From contig NC_071390.1 in assembly GCF_022682495.2 (NCBI RefSeq), positions 101,502,294 to 101,566,293 on the forward strand: a DNA stretch of 64,000 nt, given 5' to 3'. Below, one piece after another: positions 23,746 through 35,804 of this stretch. Position 1 is the first letter of the stretch; every line of letters begins with the position of its first letter. The notes under the pieces were generated by a model. The model did not search any database and had not been told where the DNA came from. It saw only the letters and a program-made list of their open reading frames with translations. Origin of the DNA: Desmodus rotundus (taxonomy: Eukaryota > Chordata > Mammalia > Chiroptera > Phyllostomidae). The position numbers and the translations under genes were made by a program.

Positions 23746-24160
23746 AGTCATGTAATACTGAACTCATTGATTTGGTAACAGAACTACCATTCACAATTCC
23801 TCAGAACAATGAACTTTAATTAAGGGCCATAGAAATACACTGAACACATGGAAATGCATAGGAACACCCACCCTTGTCCCCAGAGGGTGCTACAAAGAGA
23901 TCTAATTCCATGAACTTCAGTTGAATTCATACTTTACTATGAAAAACAAATAAGAGACCATAATTAAATACTTGTTTTCATAGAAAGTTCATTCTTTTTC
24001 TTAGTAGCCAATTACAATTTTTAAATGATGGTTTCACAAAGGGCTCAGGAGCCACTTTGGATGAAAGACAAGGCAATTTAAGCACTGATATGGATAATAC
24101 CATAAAGTATTGACACATTAAATTTATGTGAAAAAGGACCGCTAAAATTTAAAAATTCAC
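23746..24160. other. Unassigned sequence
   Basis: AT-rich, no gene or repeat recognised. Confidence 0.4.
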
Positions 24161-24164
24161 TTTT

Positions 24165-24380
24165 TTTCTTTTTTTTAAATTTTTATTCAGTTACAATTGT
24201 CTACATTTTCTCCCCATCTCTCCACCCCACCCCAGCCAATCCCACCACCCTCCCCCACCTCTACCCTCCCCCTTGATTTTGTCCTTGTGTCCTTTATAGT
24301 AGCTCATACAGACCCCGCTCCCCTCTGGCTATTGTTACATTGTTCTTAATTTCAATGTCTCTGGCTATAAAAAATTTACT
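24165..24380 (-). mobile_element. 5'-truncated L1 3' end, second family
   Basis: On the plus strand: a T-rich tail complement, 'ttacaattgtctacattttc', a long C-rich block (about 24,210-24,275), then 'tttgtccttgtgtcctttat' and 'agtagctcatacagaccc'. Reverse-complemented, this aligns in order with the plus-strand copy at 26,455-26,648. The two are the same L1 3' UTR family, distinct from the one at 13 kb. Confidence 0.75.
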
Positions 24381-24429
24381 TTTTTTTCTGCAACACCTCA
24401 TGAATTAATGGTTCCAGTCAATGTTCATC

Positions 24430-25105
24430 AAAGTCATATAATGAGAGGAATACAAAGCAAAAGTCAGACATTATTTATCTAACCAGAAGCCCAAAATTCC
24501 ATTACGATATAGTCTTGCCATAACATGAACTTAATTCTGATCAAGCCGCCTCTAGGTCTAACTACTAATTTGAAGGAAATATAGGCAGCAGAGGGACACA
24601 TTAAAAGACACCTTTGGAAATGCAGTAGCAAAATCCAAACTGTGGGAAACTACAGGACAGATTATCTAATTTCTTCAACAGCAACAACAAAGAGGTGGAG
24701 AAGTAACCTATAAATGAAAATTTAAGGGACATATCAACCAACTGTAAGAAGTTTGAACATTGATTCAAACAAAATAAATGCGAAAAATTTGTAACACCGT
24801 GTGGATATTTGGTATTATTAATAAATTATTGCTATTTATTGGGTATGATACTTGTATTGTGATTATGGTGAAGAAAGAGTCCTAAACTTTTAGAGATAAA
24901 TACTGAAATATCTGCATATGAAATAACATTTTATATTAAATTTTCTTCAAAGTAATCTTGGCATTGGGGGAAGTGAGTAGTAATAGAGGCCATAGGTTAA
25001 TCATTATTCGGGCTGGTTAAAGATAAATTAATTTCATTAAGCTATTCTAAATACATTTGCTTTTTTTGTAATTGTCTATGATAAAAATTCTTTTAAAAAT
25101 TCTAT
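24430..25105 (+). mobile_element. Ancient L1ME-type 3' UTR (plus strand)
   Basis: Word order of L1ME-like 3' ends: 'gaacattgattcaaacaaaa', 'gtggatatttggtattatta', 'gggtatgatacttgtattgt', 'gattatggtgaagaaagag', 'tcctaaacttttagagataa', 'tactgaaatatctgcatatg' and 'cttggcattgggggaagtga'. About 670 bp without coding capacity. Confidence 0.75.
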
Positions 25106-26450
25106 TCTTCACTTCAGTTAAACTAAATGGTAAAAAGATGGAAGAACCTCATTACACAATTTTATTTGTGATAATTTCATAATATGTAACAAAACGAAAA
25201 ATGGAGAGCTATGGAAGGGTAAAATGAGGAGCTCTGAAAATGTCTCCACTACTTGGAAATATGCCATTTTCCTCATTTTGAAGAGTGTAAAATTACCTTA
25301 GAAAGAGCTCCTGTCCTCAAGGCTGGTTCTCTCAAGGAAACACAAGGTAAAGATATTAAATAAAACCCCATTTCAGCAAACTGAAATGTACCAAGCAGCA
25401 GCCTTTTCTTTTAAATACACTTCAGCTTCCTCCATAAAGTCTATCAATTTCATTTCCATTTATAAATATGCTTACTTCTAGAAGCTGTAAAATTTTCTGT
25501 CAAAACTATTTTGCTCTATAACAATCCTAATTACCAATTTTACACAAATATATTATTACTAAGGATGTCAGACATGATTTGCTATTGCACTTAATGAGTG
25601 AACTACTTATACCTTCTGTATTTTTAGTATGAAGGGTTTCACTCATACAACTGGGATGAGAACATAGAAGAAGGAACATTCTTAATCTCCATATAAAAAC
25701 AGATTTTTTAATGTAGCAATGAATTATACAATATAATCTTTCATCTCTATTTCCCCAGTCCATCCCAGAATCTTATTAAAGATTATTATTATAGTGACAT
25801 AAGACATATATTTTTAAAATTGAGAAAGATGAGCAGTGATATTCTACTTTAATTTCTCTTCATTCCTCGATTTTGCACAAACTACACCTACACAAAATGA
25901 ACAAAAATACAGTTATGCTAACTTTGAGAATGCAAAGGGTGTTTACCTTAAAATTTGTCCAAAAAAATAAAAAGAAATCTAGGAAATTCTTAAATTGTAT
26001 ATTTTATAAGAGAGATTAGCCTGTAAAGGCTAATTTGCTTTTCCTTCACAGTTACTTTATAGTATTGGGCATGGCATGAACACCTTGAAGTAGTATTCAG
26101 CTATATCAGAAGTCACAGAAAATCAGTAAATAAGAAATTCTATATTGGAAAAGTATGGCTAAATGCATTTGTCCCTATTCATTACTAGTAGACAGAATAT
26201 ATTAAATATAAGAGTAGGAATGAAAAGTTCTCATCAAAATGAAGCAAAAGTTCAGCCCAACAATTACTTTGGGATTATATGCATGTATAATTCCCAATAT
26301 CTATTTATAATTTAATAAGGGTTCCCTCCAACAAAAGTTTTTTTTAACTTATTTTAGTATCCACCATAATTTCCAGTGAAAGAAATTTATTATCCACCAT
26401 AATTCCCAATGAAAAAAAGTTAGACAAAAAGTGATATTAAAGTAAATAAG
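25106..26450. other. Unassigned AT-rich sequence
   Basis: No gene or repeat recognised. Two near-copies of 'tatccaccataattcc' occur at about 26,360-26,410. Confidence 0.4.
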
Positions 26451-26454
26451 GCAG

Positions 26455-26648
26455 TTATCAGGGGGAGGGTGATAACGGGGAAAGAAGGGGATGGGTCAAG
26501 TCAGGGAACATGTATGGAGGACCCACGGACAAAGCCAAGGTCAGGGAGGATTGAACGTGGGAGGCAGGGGTGGGGGTGGTCAGTAGGGCCAGGGAGAGTA
26601 ATGAGGGAAAATGCAGACAACTGTAACTCAACAACAATAAAAAATATT
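26455..26648 (+). mobile_element. 5'-truncated L1 3' end, second family
   Basis: G-rich 3' UTR with 'gggtgggggtggtcag', 'gaaaatgcagacaactgtaa' and a terminal 'caacaataaaaaat'. It matches the reverse complement of 24,165-24,380 in order. Frames crossing it on both strands reflect G/C skew. Confidence 0.75.
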
Positions 26649-27635
26649 TCTCCCATGCCTCCATGAAATTCCCAGGAAAAAGATTTTTTTCTAGATTTCT
26701 GAATGTACCTCAGAAGGTACATTTTCAAGACTTATTTTCCACAAAGTCTATATTTACAGATTTCCCCTATTTCATCCTCAAAGATGACTAGATATTAAAG
26801 TTTAGACCTCAGTGTAACACTTCAGAATATGTATTATAGTTACCTTCAGCAAATATAAAATTTTTCATTTGTAATGAGAAAAGAAAACTAATCATTTGTC
26901 ATTTAGTGAAATAATAAAAGTAGGGTTTTTTTCACTGTTGGCAAGTGAAAAATGAAAATGTTGGGTGTGCAGAAAAGATCAGAGGAAAACAGGAGATGAG
27001 AGTCAGGTACTCCTCCCCTTTCATCACCTGACTTCACCTAAAGTAAACGGAGATAACAGAGGGATACCAGCCCCGACTTAGGGAATAATACTGACAACTC
27101 CAAAGTCATACCAACAAATATCAGAAACTCACAGATTTCACACAAAAGAGGGCTATCAACATGACTACTAATTTCTTAAAGACACACTTAAAAATAAATC
27201 TAAGCTCTTTTTTTTCCTCACTGTGGGTGTCTCATGGATACACAGATTGATTGAGCAGAGGACAGGATCAACATAGAACATTTTTTCTTAAATTCCATTT
27301 AATTTTCAATTCCATGTGATCAACTCTTCCTATTCTTTTGTTTTTAAAATAAAATCTGAACTGTATCAGCATAAATATTCTACATACCTTAAAAACCTAA
27401 GTGGTCTGTTTTCTTACAAATAATTGCTGGGAAGAAATTTTAAAGTTTTGCATGGATCTATCATCACTCGGGTTGAAGAAAGTAGCAGCTATTGATCATC
27501 ACAAGTGTCAGAGGAGAGCATTATATCCATGTCTTCTGTATTTCCTGTCCTTCCAGCCACACTACGTGGCCTCCTTTGAGGTACAAATAAGGGGAAATCC
27601 TCCGCTCTACCATTCCTTGATGAGCACGTGCTATT
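26649..27635. other. Unassigned sequence
   Basis: No gene supported. Frames at 27,401-27,733 and, on the minus strand, 27,489-27,698 run into the L1 3' end that follows and are not coding. Confidence 0.4.
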
Positions 27636-27639
27636 GCGC

Positions 27640-27945
27640 ATGCTCAGTACGCCCATCACAAAGGACAGGGCAGTGCAGGCCATGCTACCGGAGTGCACAC
27701 ACCGGTGGTCACAGAGCAGTCACAGGGATGTAGAGTACAGCACAGAAATATACTCAATATCATCGTACTAACTATGTATGGTGCCGGGTGGGTACACGGA
27801 ACATTGGGAGCAACACTTTGTAAAGTACGTGATTGTCTAACCACTATGCCGTACACCTGAAACTAATACAAAGTAATATTGACTGTGAACTGTAATTGAA
27901 AATCTTAAAAACAATAACAGTTACATTTTTAAAAGGAGAGAGAGA
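27640..27945 (+). mobile_element. 5'-truncated L1 3' end, third family
   Basis: Diagnostic order 'gtacagcacagaaatatact', 'gtgattgtctaaccactatg', 'cgtacacctgaaactaatac', 'aaagtaatattgactgtgaa' and 'ctgtaattgaaaatct', then an A-rich end and a short (GA)n. The same 3' end, reversed, is seen at 58,400-58,590. Confidence 0.7.
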
Positions 27946-28380
27946 GATTCGAGGGCATCCAGGGCATATTTCCCCTTCTCTGTTCCTGCCAACCTATGGT
28001 AGCTATTTGACCAAGAACTGTTAGCGCCATTCAGCTTTGGACATTTCTGTTACATCTTCCCTCTCCTCCTCATTAAGACAGTTTTTAAGATGATTTTTTA
28101 AAAAACAAATTGAAGTAGTACTCAGTGTTTTCTCTTTATAGTAACTAGTGCCCACGCTTTGTCACACTCTTAAATCATGAGGCTGGAGATAAGCAGGTAT
28201 TCCTGAAAAGGCACCCACGTAGTCATTGCGGCCTCTCCCCCAGGGTTGATACTCAGCTGGCGCTCACCCAGTAAGCCCCATTACTCTCTGTCATGCTTAC
28301 CTTTTGCGGTCCCATTGAAACGTCTCTACTCTCGGTGTCTATGATCTTCACATTCTTTACACTCTTCTCTGTTAACTTTT
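27946..28380. other. Unassigned sequence
   Basis: Short (GA)n at about 27,937-27,948. Otherwise no recognisable feature. Confidence 0.4.
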
Positions 28381-28384
28381 TTCT

Positions 28385-29060
28385 TGCAGACCTTCACCTG
28401 CCTCTGTGACTCAACCTAAATATTCATGCTTCCCAAATCTGTAGCTTTAATTCACATTCCATTCTTGATGTCCAGGTCAAGATTACCAATTTCACATAGG
28501 CAAATTCTCCAAATGCCTCAAATGCAATTTGCACAAAACTGAGTTTTTCAGACTATTCCTTCACTCCTCCCAATTCCCTGACTCCAACTCATACTCCCTC
28601 AATGTATTCTGCTCCTATTCATCCTCTAATTTTAATCAAGAGTAGTGGTACCACTGTCTACCAAGGACTTGGAGATTTATCCCCGACCTTCTGTATCACC
28701 TCGTGCATCTAATAGGTCTCCCAAACCTTTAGAGTCAGACAGTATATATTTCCCTTCTCACTTTCCATGTTACTACCACTGTCTTCGTTCAGTCCTTCAT
28801 CTGCTTTTATCCATGTTATTGCAGGAGCATCCTACCTTGTCTCCGTGACTCCAATCCCCTCTCCCTGAAATTTACCTCTAAACCAGTTCCAGAGTGCACT
28901 TTCCCAAATTCAAAGCTGATAACATTTATCCTCCAAGGACTCCTCATTTAAAGAATCAGTTAAAAATTCCATGTGGCACACTAAAAACTCTTCAAAAATC
29001 TTTCCCTGACCACTATTCCGTAATTATTTCTAACCTTGCCTTGTGCACCTACATGCAGAG
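28385..29060 (+). repeat. L2 LINE ORF2-region relic
   Basis: Sense-oriented, pyrimidine-rich L2 sequence. The CR1-clade RT block that reads as S-R-L-D-Y-C-N-S-L-L in intact copies corresponds here to 'ccatgttattgcaggagcat' (about 28,811-28,830), followed by an altered 3' region reaching 'aaaaatctttccctgaccac' (about 28,994-29,013). Many stops; not coding. Confidence 0.55.
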
Positions 29061-29499
29061 TCTTTCTTTGGTCATAAATTGTGTTTCCTCAATGTACTAT
29101 GCTCTTTTTTTTTTTTGCAACTACTGTTTATTCTGTGTGGACTGTCTCCCCTTCCACTCCTCTGTATCCAGCAGGAATTGACAGCTTTCTGACAAGTGTG
29201 AGAGTCAGCATGCAGTCCAGGAAAATGTTTCCTAGACTGACTCTGTTCCACACTCACTCTTTCGTTGCCCTTTGCCTGCTCTCAACTGCCCTTTGCCTGC
29301 CCACACACCTTCCTGGCTTCCTTTTTATATTTAGTCCTCGACCCAAGGTCGGTTCCACGCTTCACAAAGTCCTCAGCACACACCCACCACTTCCTCCTCT
29401 TATGTGCCAGCCTGTTCCTGTTATTCTTGGCCGAGTGCAAATAAACCAGTAATGTGCCCTCTCTGTCTTGACTTTAGAATCCTTCTTCTGGAACTCTCC
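29061..29499. other. Unassigned, pyrimidine-rich sequence
   Basis: May be an insertion between, or a continuation of, the flanking L2 pieces. The 123-codon plus-strand frame at 29,081-29,452 begins in a T11 run and has no recognisable domain. Confidence 0.35.
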
Positions 29500-29790
29500 A
29501 GTCCAGATTTGGCCCCAGTCAGCTGGGTAATGGCCACATCCACTGGGAAAATTATTCTCATCCTTTAAGTTTCCACTCAAACATTACACTCCTTAGGGAA
29601 GCCTCCCCTGACCGTTGTGTCATTAACTCTTGAGCTTTGAATAAATTTCACTGTACAGCTTTTACATTGTTATAATTAAGTGTTCATTTTCTCCCCATTA
29701 GGCAATATGCTCTTTAAAGAAAGAATGCATCATCTATTTTATATCAATAATACCAGATAATGTCAAGAATAGAGTAGATGCTTAATCACA
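29500..29790 (+). repeat. L2 LINE 3'-end relic
   Basis: L2 3' order: 'tttccactcaaacattacac', 'ttagggaagcctcccctgac', a T-rich part, 'cccattaggcaatatgctct' and 'gaatagagtagatgcttaat'. Diverged, non-coding. Confidence 0.65.
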
Positions 29791-30466
29791 TAACAATTGA
29801 AAAAAATCTCTTTCAGTGTCACTTTTCTATGGTGGATATTCCCTTAAGATGTAAGAAATTCATGTTATAGTACTTTGGAAGAATCTCACATTTACCCTTT
29901 GAGACTAGACTCTGGTCCCCCCAGGTTCTGGTTATTCTCTCCAGATTCTGTTCATCTGTTTTCCTCTTAGTCCCTGTTGCTTTATCTTCTTGTTTTTACT
30001 CACACTAAATAAATATTTATTGAGTGAATTAAAGAATTAGTAAATGAATGACTAAATTGATTTAGTAGTACAAGTTAAATTATCTCACATATTTCCATTT
30101 TCTTATGAATAAATGGCCAATAAACCCACCGGTTATGGAAGACCTCAAGATGTTTACATGAGGCCTGAGCTCCTCCCCATCCCCCAGCCCCATTCTGTAG
30201 TGATTTACTCCTTCTCAAGGGAAGTATATGGGATTAAAGATGATGACTATGGCCTATTGTTCTTAACATACAGCAAGGCACATATGTCCTTTCCAAGCTA
30301 CAGCTTATATGTTTATGATAAATATGGTGAATTACAGGGTGAAAATTTTTTTACCTCAAATTCCTCTTTGTTTGAAAATTGTGTTGTTTGCTTTTTAGAG
30401 TATATAATTTTACAAAAGATTAAAGGAAACCGCACTAGAACCTAACATCAAACTTCATAGCAAAGT
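29791..30466. other. Unassigned sequence
   Basis: A second weak L2-like terminus is possible at 30,005-30,055 ('aaatatttattgagtgaatt' then AATGAATGAC). The 110-codon plus-strand frame at 30,113-30,445 (starting MANKPTGYGRPQDVYMRPEL) is unrecognised, with a poor initiation context. Confidence 0.4.
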
Positions 30467-30560
30467 GGCTAAGAGCATGAGCTAAGAAGAAACAGACTTC
30501 CCTGGGTTTGAATTTTAGGCCACAACTCATTAGCTGTATGTGGCAGACATAACTTGTCAC
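30467..30560 (+). repeat. MIR SINE fragment
   Basis: MIR 5'-half order: 'gtggctaagagcatgagcta', 'cttccctgggtttgaatttt', 'caactcattagctgtatgtg'. Short and diverged. Confidence 0.6.
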
Positions 30561-31085
30561 CTCCCAACAGGCATACCCTCCTACCCCATTTTATTCACTT
30601 AAAAAATCATATTTGGTTCACTTAGAGGCTATGCCCATCCTCTTCTGGGAGTGAATCTTCATCGGATTCAGCAGATCTGGTGGTGGTTTTCCTCTTCTTG
30701 ATGACAGATGAGCCTGAGCATACAATGCAATTCTGGCCAATAAGCCATCAGTAGAAGACTGCCCGGGGATTTCTGGAAGGGACTCCTCTTCCTTAAAAGA
30801 GAGCTGAGAAAAGCATTTCTCCTTTTTTTTTTTCTCTGTACAGTGACAAAGTTTCCCACCTATGATGCCTGAATGTATGGAAACATTCTTAGAGAGTAGC
30901 TGGTCTGGGAGGACAAAACAATTTGCTAAAAATAGCAAAGTAGAAAGATGGAAAAAAATGTGTCTTTGATGCTATGAAATTAATTAACCCTAGAGTACCT
31001 CTACATCTAGACTTCTCATTAGGTAAGACAGCAAATATCCTTATTGTTTTATTTTACTTGTTATCAAAAGCATAGTAAGTGAAAT
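30561..31085. other. Unassigned sequence
   Basis: A 106-codon minus-strand frame at 30,618-30,938 contains a low-complexity lysine run from a poly(T) tract and has no domain. Confidence 0.4.
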
Positions 31086-31087
31086 TC

Positions 31088-31255
31088 TATGTGACTTTAG
31101 GAAAGTTTCTTAACTTGTCTGTGTTTTGTTTTCCTCCTTTGTAAAAAGTAAATAATAAATTAATCAATTTTCATAAGATTCTTATGAATATTAAATAAAC
31201 TGTAAAACACTAAAAACAGTTCATTTTATAAATATTACATGCTCAATAATATTAA
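31088..31255 (+). repeat. MIR SINE fragment
   Basis: MIR core and 3' half: 'tgtgactttaggaaagtttc', 'ttaacttgtctgtgttttgt', 'tttcctcctttgtaaaaagt', 'attaaataaactgtaaaaca', and the terminal 'catgctcaataatatt'. Confidence 0.7.
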
Positions 31256-32585
31256 TTATTTTTGTCAGTTATCAATACTGAATTTCATTATGAAACTTTA
31301 AGAATTATTTTCTTCCGTAATGCCTTCAAAAGTATACCTAAATGAATGAATAAATTATAAAAGCTATTATTTCTATTTTTCTATGTTGTCCATAAAAAGT
31401 GATTTTTATTTTTTTATCCCTTGAATGTCTCCTCACAGTGTATATTAAAATTTTAAGGTAAAACTAATACATAAGTATTTCTACAATAAGAAAAAATATC
31501 CACAATAAAAAGAGAGAAAAATGAGAGTCATTCTAAGAAAAATAAATTTATGTTTAATATGATCTGAAAAATTCATATCATTACAGAGTGGGGGGAAAAA
31601 GTGAGTAGGAACTGCTTCATCACAGTTCCACAAAGGTTTTTCTCTTCTCCATGTAGTGTTCTTTCTATTCTTATCCCAGATCTTTTAGAGCTGGAATCTT
31701 GCCAAGAATGTAAAAAGTCTGTTGAACTCTGTAGCAGTTTTACAAAATTGGCAAATGTCCACAAAGACTTGAAGAAGGACCACCGAATTCATCTGAGCTT
31801 TGAACTAAGGACCATCAAGTTAAAGTCTGATCAATGAGGGAAACCAAAGAACGGACTCGGCGGCCGTACAGAGGAGCAGTTCTTCAATTCCTTTGACAAG
31901 AGAATCACAAAGGCTTCTAGACCAGCGAGAGAAAAAACAAACAACTGTTTTAGTAGCACTGGGGCAAATGTGAATAATCTCCTCTTCTGATGTATTTCCC
32001 TGATCTCTTAGGGGGAAGAAAACCCCTCCTCTCTCAACAGCACAGGAAGAAACTGCTTCTTTAACCCCCTGATGACAGAAACAAATTGTTTTGCAGCTCT
32101 AGGAAGAGATTTGTCACAAATGTACAAACCAGACCCTGTATCCTGGACACTGTGCAGAGCTTCAACATCACATTTTTGGGGAATTCCAAAATGATCCTTG
32201 AATAACACAAGATTATTTTTAACACTAAGCTGTTCCTTGATGGTTTAGATGTATGAATTGCGTGTGTGTGATATTAAATGTAATTTTGTTTTTAGTTTAA
32301 GCATTATTATTAATTTGCTGTAATTCTCAAATAACCAGGAAACTTTATTTGTATACAATATAGTTTTTGTATATAATATACAATATATTATTGTCATTTA
32401 ACAGATGTTTAAACCCAAACACATTTAAAAATAAATAGCTATTCATGGTAAATTGGGCAATAGAGAAGAGCAGGTAACTGAGCTGTAGTACTATTTCCAT
32501 AAAAAAAATTGTTCGTACAATAACCTTTCATAAGCACTTACTGTGCATCTAAATAAATTTAATATATGCAACACAAAATGTATGA
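31256..32585. other. Unassigned sequence with an unexplained patch at 31.6-32.2 kb
   Basis: A 78-codon plus-strand frame (31,601-31,837; contains DLLELESCQECKKSVELC and ends LRTIKLKSDQ) has more balanced composition than most frames here. It is followed by a small CpG cluster ('ggactcggcggccgtac', about 31,853). I do not recognise a protein family. It could be a decayed processed pseudogene or an unrecognised LTR. Confidence 0.35.
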
Positions 32586-32589
32586 GCTC

Positions 32590-32812
32590 TATGTAATACA
32601 TAGACCTAGAATTCAAATGCTGGCTCTGCCGCCTTAGCAAGTATGAAGTTGAGCAAATTACTTAACATATCTTAGTGTCTAGTTCCTTAATTATATAATG
32701 AAGATGATAAAAACTAATCTTAAAGGATCATCCTAAGCATTAAAAGAGAAGACATACCAAGAACCTAGCAGAAGGTTTGGCATATAATAGGTGATCAATA
32801 ATCGTCAATGTC
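32590..32812 (+). repeat. MIR SINE, nearly complete
   Basis: The best-preserved MIR in the window. In order: 'gacctagaattcaaatgctg', 'gctctgccgccttagcaagt', 'gagcaaattacttaacatat', 'tagttccttaattatataat', 'gaagatgataaaaactaatc', 'ggtttggcatataataggtg' and 'atcaataatcgt'. About 220 bp, close to full MIR length. Confidence 0.85.
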
Positions 32813-33004
32813 CATCCCTCACACACAAAAAGATACTAACAACAATGACAATAGTTCTGGAATAAGATCAAAATGTAGTAAGAAGTAAAAAAGTCCTTCC
32901 TATAAGATCCATGAGTAACTCAGTATAACAGTAAGCTCTGCATCAAGGCCCAACAGAAAAACCAGAATGAATACTCAGATAAGAATCTACACGCAAGGCT
33001 GCCA

Positions 33005-33370
33005 TCAGTTCATTAAACGTTATTGGACATCTACTCGTGCTGTTGATACAGAGATAAATGGCACAGTTCCTAAGATCAACAGGCTCACAATTTAGGACAA
33101 AGATTTACAAAACTGAATACTTGCAAAGGCAACAATTATATGTAAGTATGAATGTGGGATAGACAGTCAATCCAGCCCTGAAGGCGAGGGCAGAATCAGA
33201 AAAGGCTTTCCAAAGGGTATGACATCTGAGCTGAGTGTTAAAAGAAAAGGAGTTATGCAGGTGGAGAAGGTGGTGGAAAGGAGGGTAGAGAGGTGCAACG
33301 TGATACCTCGGCTAAGGGAGCAGTGTGTGAAAGTCATGAAGACATAAGAAAGCAGTCCGTATCCTGGGAA
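33005..33370 (-). repeat. L2 LINE 3'-half relic (antisense)
   Basis: Reads as the antisense of L2: 'cagttcattaaacgttattg', 'gttgatacagagataaatgg', 'cacagttcctaagatcaaca', 'aaaaggctttccaaagggta' and 'tgacatctgagctgagtgtt'. Diverged. Confidence 0.7.
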
Positions 33371-34370
33371 TTCAAAATACTTCAGTGAGTATCGGACTCA
33401 AACACATTTACCAGGAATATCAATACGACACAGGGAATTTCACTTTTGGCAGGCACCGAAGTGTGAGGTTGCCAGCGCTAGATAACAGGGTCTTTTCTTT
33501 ATGCAAGGCATGTGCAGTACTGGTAAAAAACAGAAGTGGCACTCTGGATGCTAAAATTACCCCTGAATTTAAATTATGGTAGTACTACATCATCAGGACC
33601 ACCCAATTTTTTGGTCTTCTGAAAGAGTGGCTATAGATTTTAAGGTATAGGAAAACTGCCAGCCCAGCAAAGAATAGCTTCAATACAGTATTTGTTCAGG
33701 CAAAAGCAAACGGCAGGCAAATTACACAGCTGGACCACTAATTGCCAGAACAGTAGGAAGCAGGATATTATTAAAATTTTGATATTGGCATCCAATAAAA
33801 TATGTGTAAAATAGAAATAAAATGCATCGAAATGGTTTGGGTACAAAATCAAATTCACCTGTTTAAAAAAGAGTCAAAATAAGGTATAACATTCTTGTAA
33901 TTACTTAGACTAATAAAATTATACACATCAGAAATAATTCTTATAAATCATCTTATCCAGTAGATTTTTAAGCAGCAACTGAAAAAATACTCCTATTCCT
34001 TTTCTAGGAGATTCGCTTGAATAAAAAGAAAACAGATCTCGTTATTTTTCTTTCCATTTCCAGAGACTATTGTAGATGACACCTTAACTCAGAATTTGAG
34101 GTGGCATTAGCTTCAGAAAAGTATAATGTTCAAGCCCATGCCAAGAGAGCCAGGGAGCGGCCATGAAGTGGCAGTTAATCCATAAGCCTATTATTTTGAG
34201 TACAGCATGCTAACGGGCCCATTCCTTATAGAACATTGACCTCTGAGTACAAAATGGGTGTAGGAGGGTTGTGGGCACGAAAACCTACAGGTTCAGTCAT
34301 AGATCTACAGGTTCATTGGTTTAGTGTGGATCTTTACTGCTCTTCAGTTAAAATCACCCCTATATTTGGG
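33371..34370. other. Unassigned sequence
   Basis: No gene or repeat recognised. Short frames at 33,385-33,582 and 33,640-33,858 lack domains. Confidence 0.4.
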
Positions 34371-34371
34371 G

Positions 34372-34415
34372 AGTGTGTCTGTGTGTGTGAATGTGTATGG
34401 GTGCGCGTGTGCGAC
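34372..34415. repeat. Imperfect (GT)n tract
   Basis: Alternating purine-pyrimidine run with TGTGTGTG and GTGCGCGTGTGCG units, capable of Z-DNA in principle. Confidence 0.8.
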
Positions 34416-35412
34416 TGACCCAACAGTCGTCCCCTTGACCGTCATGAGGAATAAAGGAGCAGAGAAACACTTCCCGTGAGCAGAAAGGCCTAACCGAGAT
34501 CCAGAATTGAAATAGAAACCCATTAGACAGCTGCTGGAGGTTCACCACTTCACATCGTGTTCCCTCTCCCATGAGAATCCGAACTATTTCAGACTGGAAA
34601 CTGCTACAGGGGTCATGCATTTCAAAGGCTTCCTGTGTAGAAAGGAGGATCAATTCCAAAAGGAACAAACTCTATTGGGCAGTATAGGATGGAGGCAGAT
34701 AGAGCCAAAATGTAGGCTTTTGAAGAGTTCTGTCAAAAGTCAAAGGGTCAAAAATGAAAGCTAGGAAAGGAAGTAGGTAGGGCTTAAACTTTTTAGCTCT
34801 TTTCATTTGAACTAGAGAGACAGTCACCACATCGATTTCTATCTATTTTCTTCTATGTTCTGACTTCCATCGATCACCCCCATTCCTTGGGTAAAGTTAT
34901 TGAAACCTATAGAAGTTGTGTGGAGATGGGGGGGGGGGTCCAGCAGGAAGAAGGTTAAGGTATTAGACAATTTTTTAAAATGTGGCTTTTGTTACATAAA
35001 CCTTCACCTAAAGCCAGGGTATGGATAATTGCATCAAGCAGTTAATAGTTTGAGAACTCTAGCTTCTTATATATCAATGTGAGAAGTAACTGCAGCAGCA
35101 CTTAGATCTGCAAAAGGAGCATGAGATATGGGGAAGCAAAAATGACACCTCAACAGTGCAGATGAAATACCCCCTCTATTCACCAGGTGTCTTAAAGACA
35201 GTGACCTTTGGGTTACATATAAAACAGATAAGGGATAGTTGACCTGATTAAAGTTGGGACAAACTCCAGTTACATAGTTCAATTGTAGATTCAGTGACCA
35301 CACCTGCAACAACAGAGGTGTCACATTTTAAGACAGATGAAGAAAAAAAATGGAATTTCAACAGTAGAAGGGATCATAGAAAAATTTATGAAGGTGTATA
35401 CACATATATGGT
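34416..35412. other. Unassigned sequence with G11 run
   Basis: An uninterrupted run of 11 G lies at 34,928-34,938. No gene or repeat recognised. An 85-codon minus-strand frame at 35,067-35,324 has no domain. Confidence 0.4.
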
Positions 35413-35518
35413 CATTCATTAGAAAGCATTTATCAAGAATCAACTATGGGGGAAGCATTGTGATGGTTAATATGGTTTATAAAAAGATGAATTTGACATA
35501 ACCTGTGCTTTCAAGAAA
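35413..35518 (-). repeat. L2 LINE 3'-end relic (antisense)
   Basis: 'agaaagcatttatcaagaat' followed by 'caactatgggggaagcattg' and 'aaaagatgaatttgacataa', the antisense of the L2 3' end. The long L1M begins directly after it. Confidence 0.5.
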
Positions 35519-35804
35519 CAAATAACTTCCAGTTTCCACTCCAGCAGATATGGAGCTTAGAAGTCACCACTCTGTCCTAACAACAGGTAAGGAATTGAAC
35601 CAGTTGAAAAATCAACAACTCTTTTAAATCTTTCAGAGAAGTGAGGTCACAGGGCAAACGACTGCTCCAATATTGGAGAAATAGGCAGGTGGACACAGAG
35701 AATCACAGCCTTCACAATCTATTGGAGCAGAAACTACCACCAGAATTAGCGCTGGGCTAGGGAAATCTAAACTACAATTGATGAATTGCTGAAAGCTCGA
35801 TGTG

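Noticed and set aside
27401..27733. 110-codon plus-strand frame with Cys-rich C-terminus
   Set aside because: Its end lies within an L1 3' UTR that is recognisable on other grounds.
30113..30445. 110-codon plus-strand frame starting MANKPTGYGRPQDVY
   Set aside because: Not recognisable as a family, no splice sites in the right places; most likely chance in AT-rich DNA, though homology search would settle it.
34922..34940. G-quadruplex motif
   Set aside because: A single G11 run; it lacks four separated G-tracts within a short span, though slipped structures cannot be excluded.
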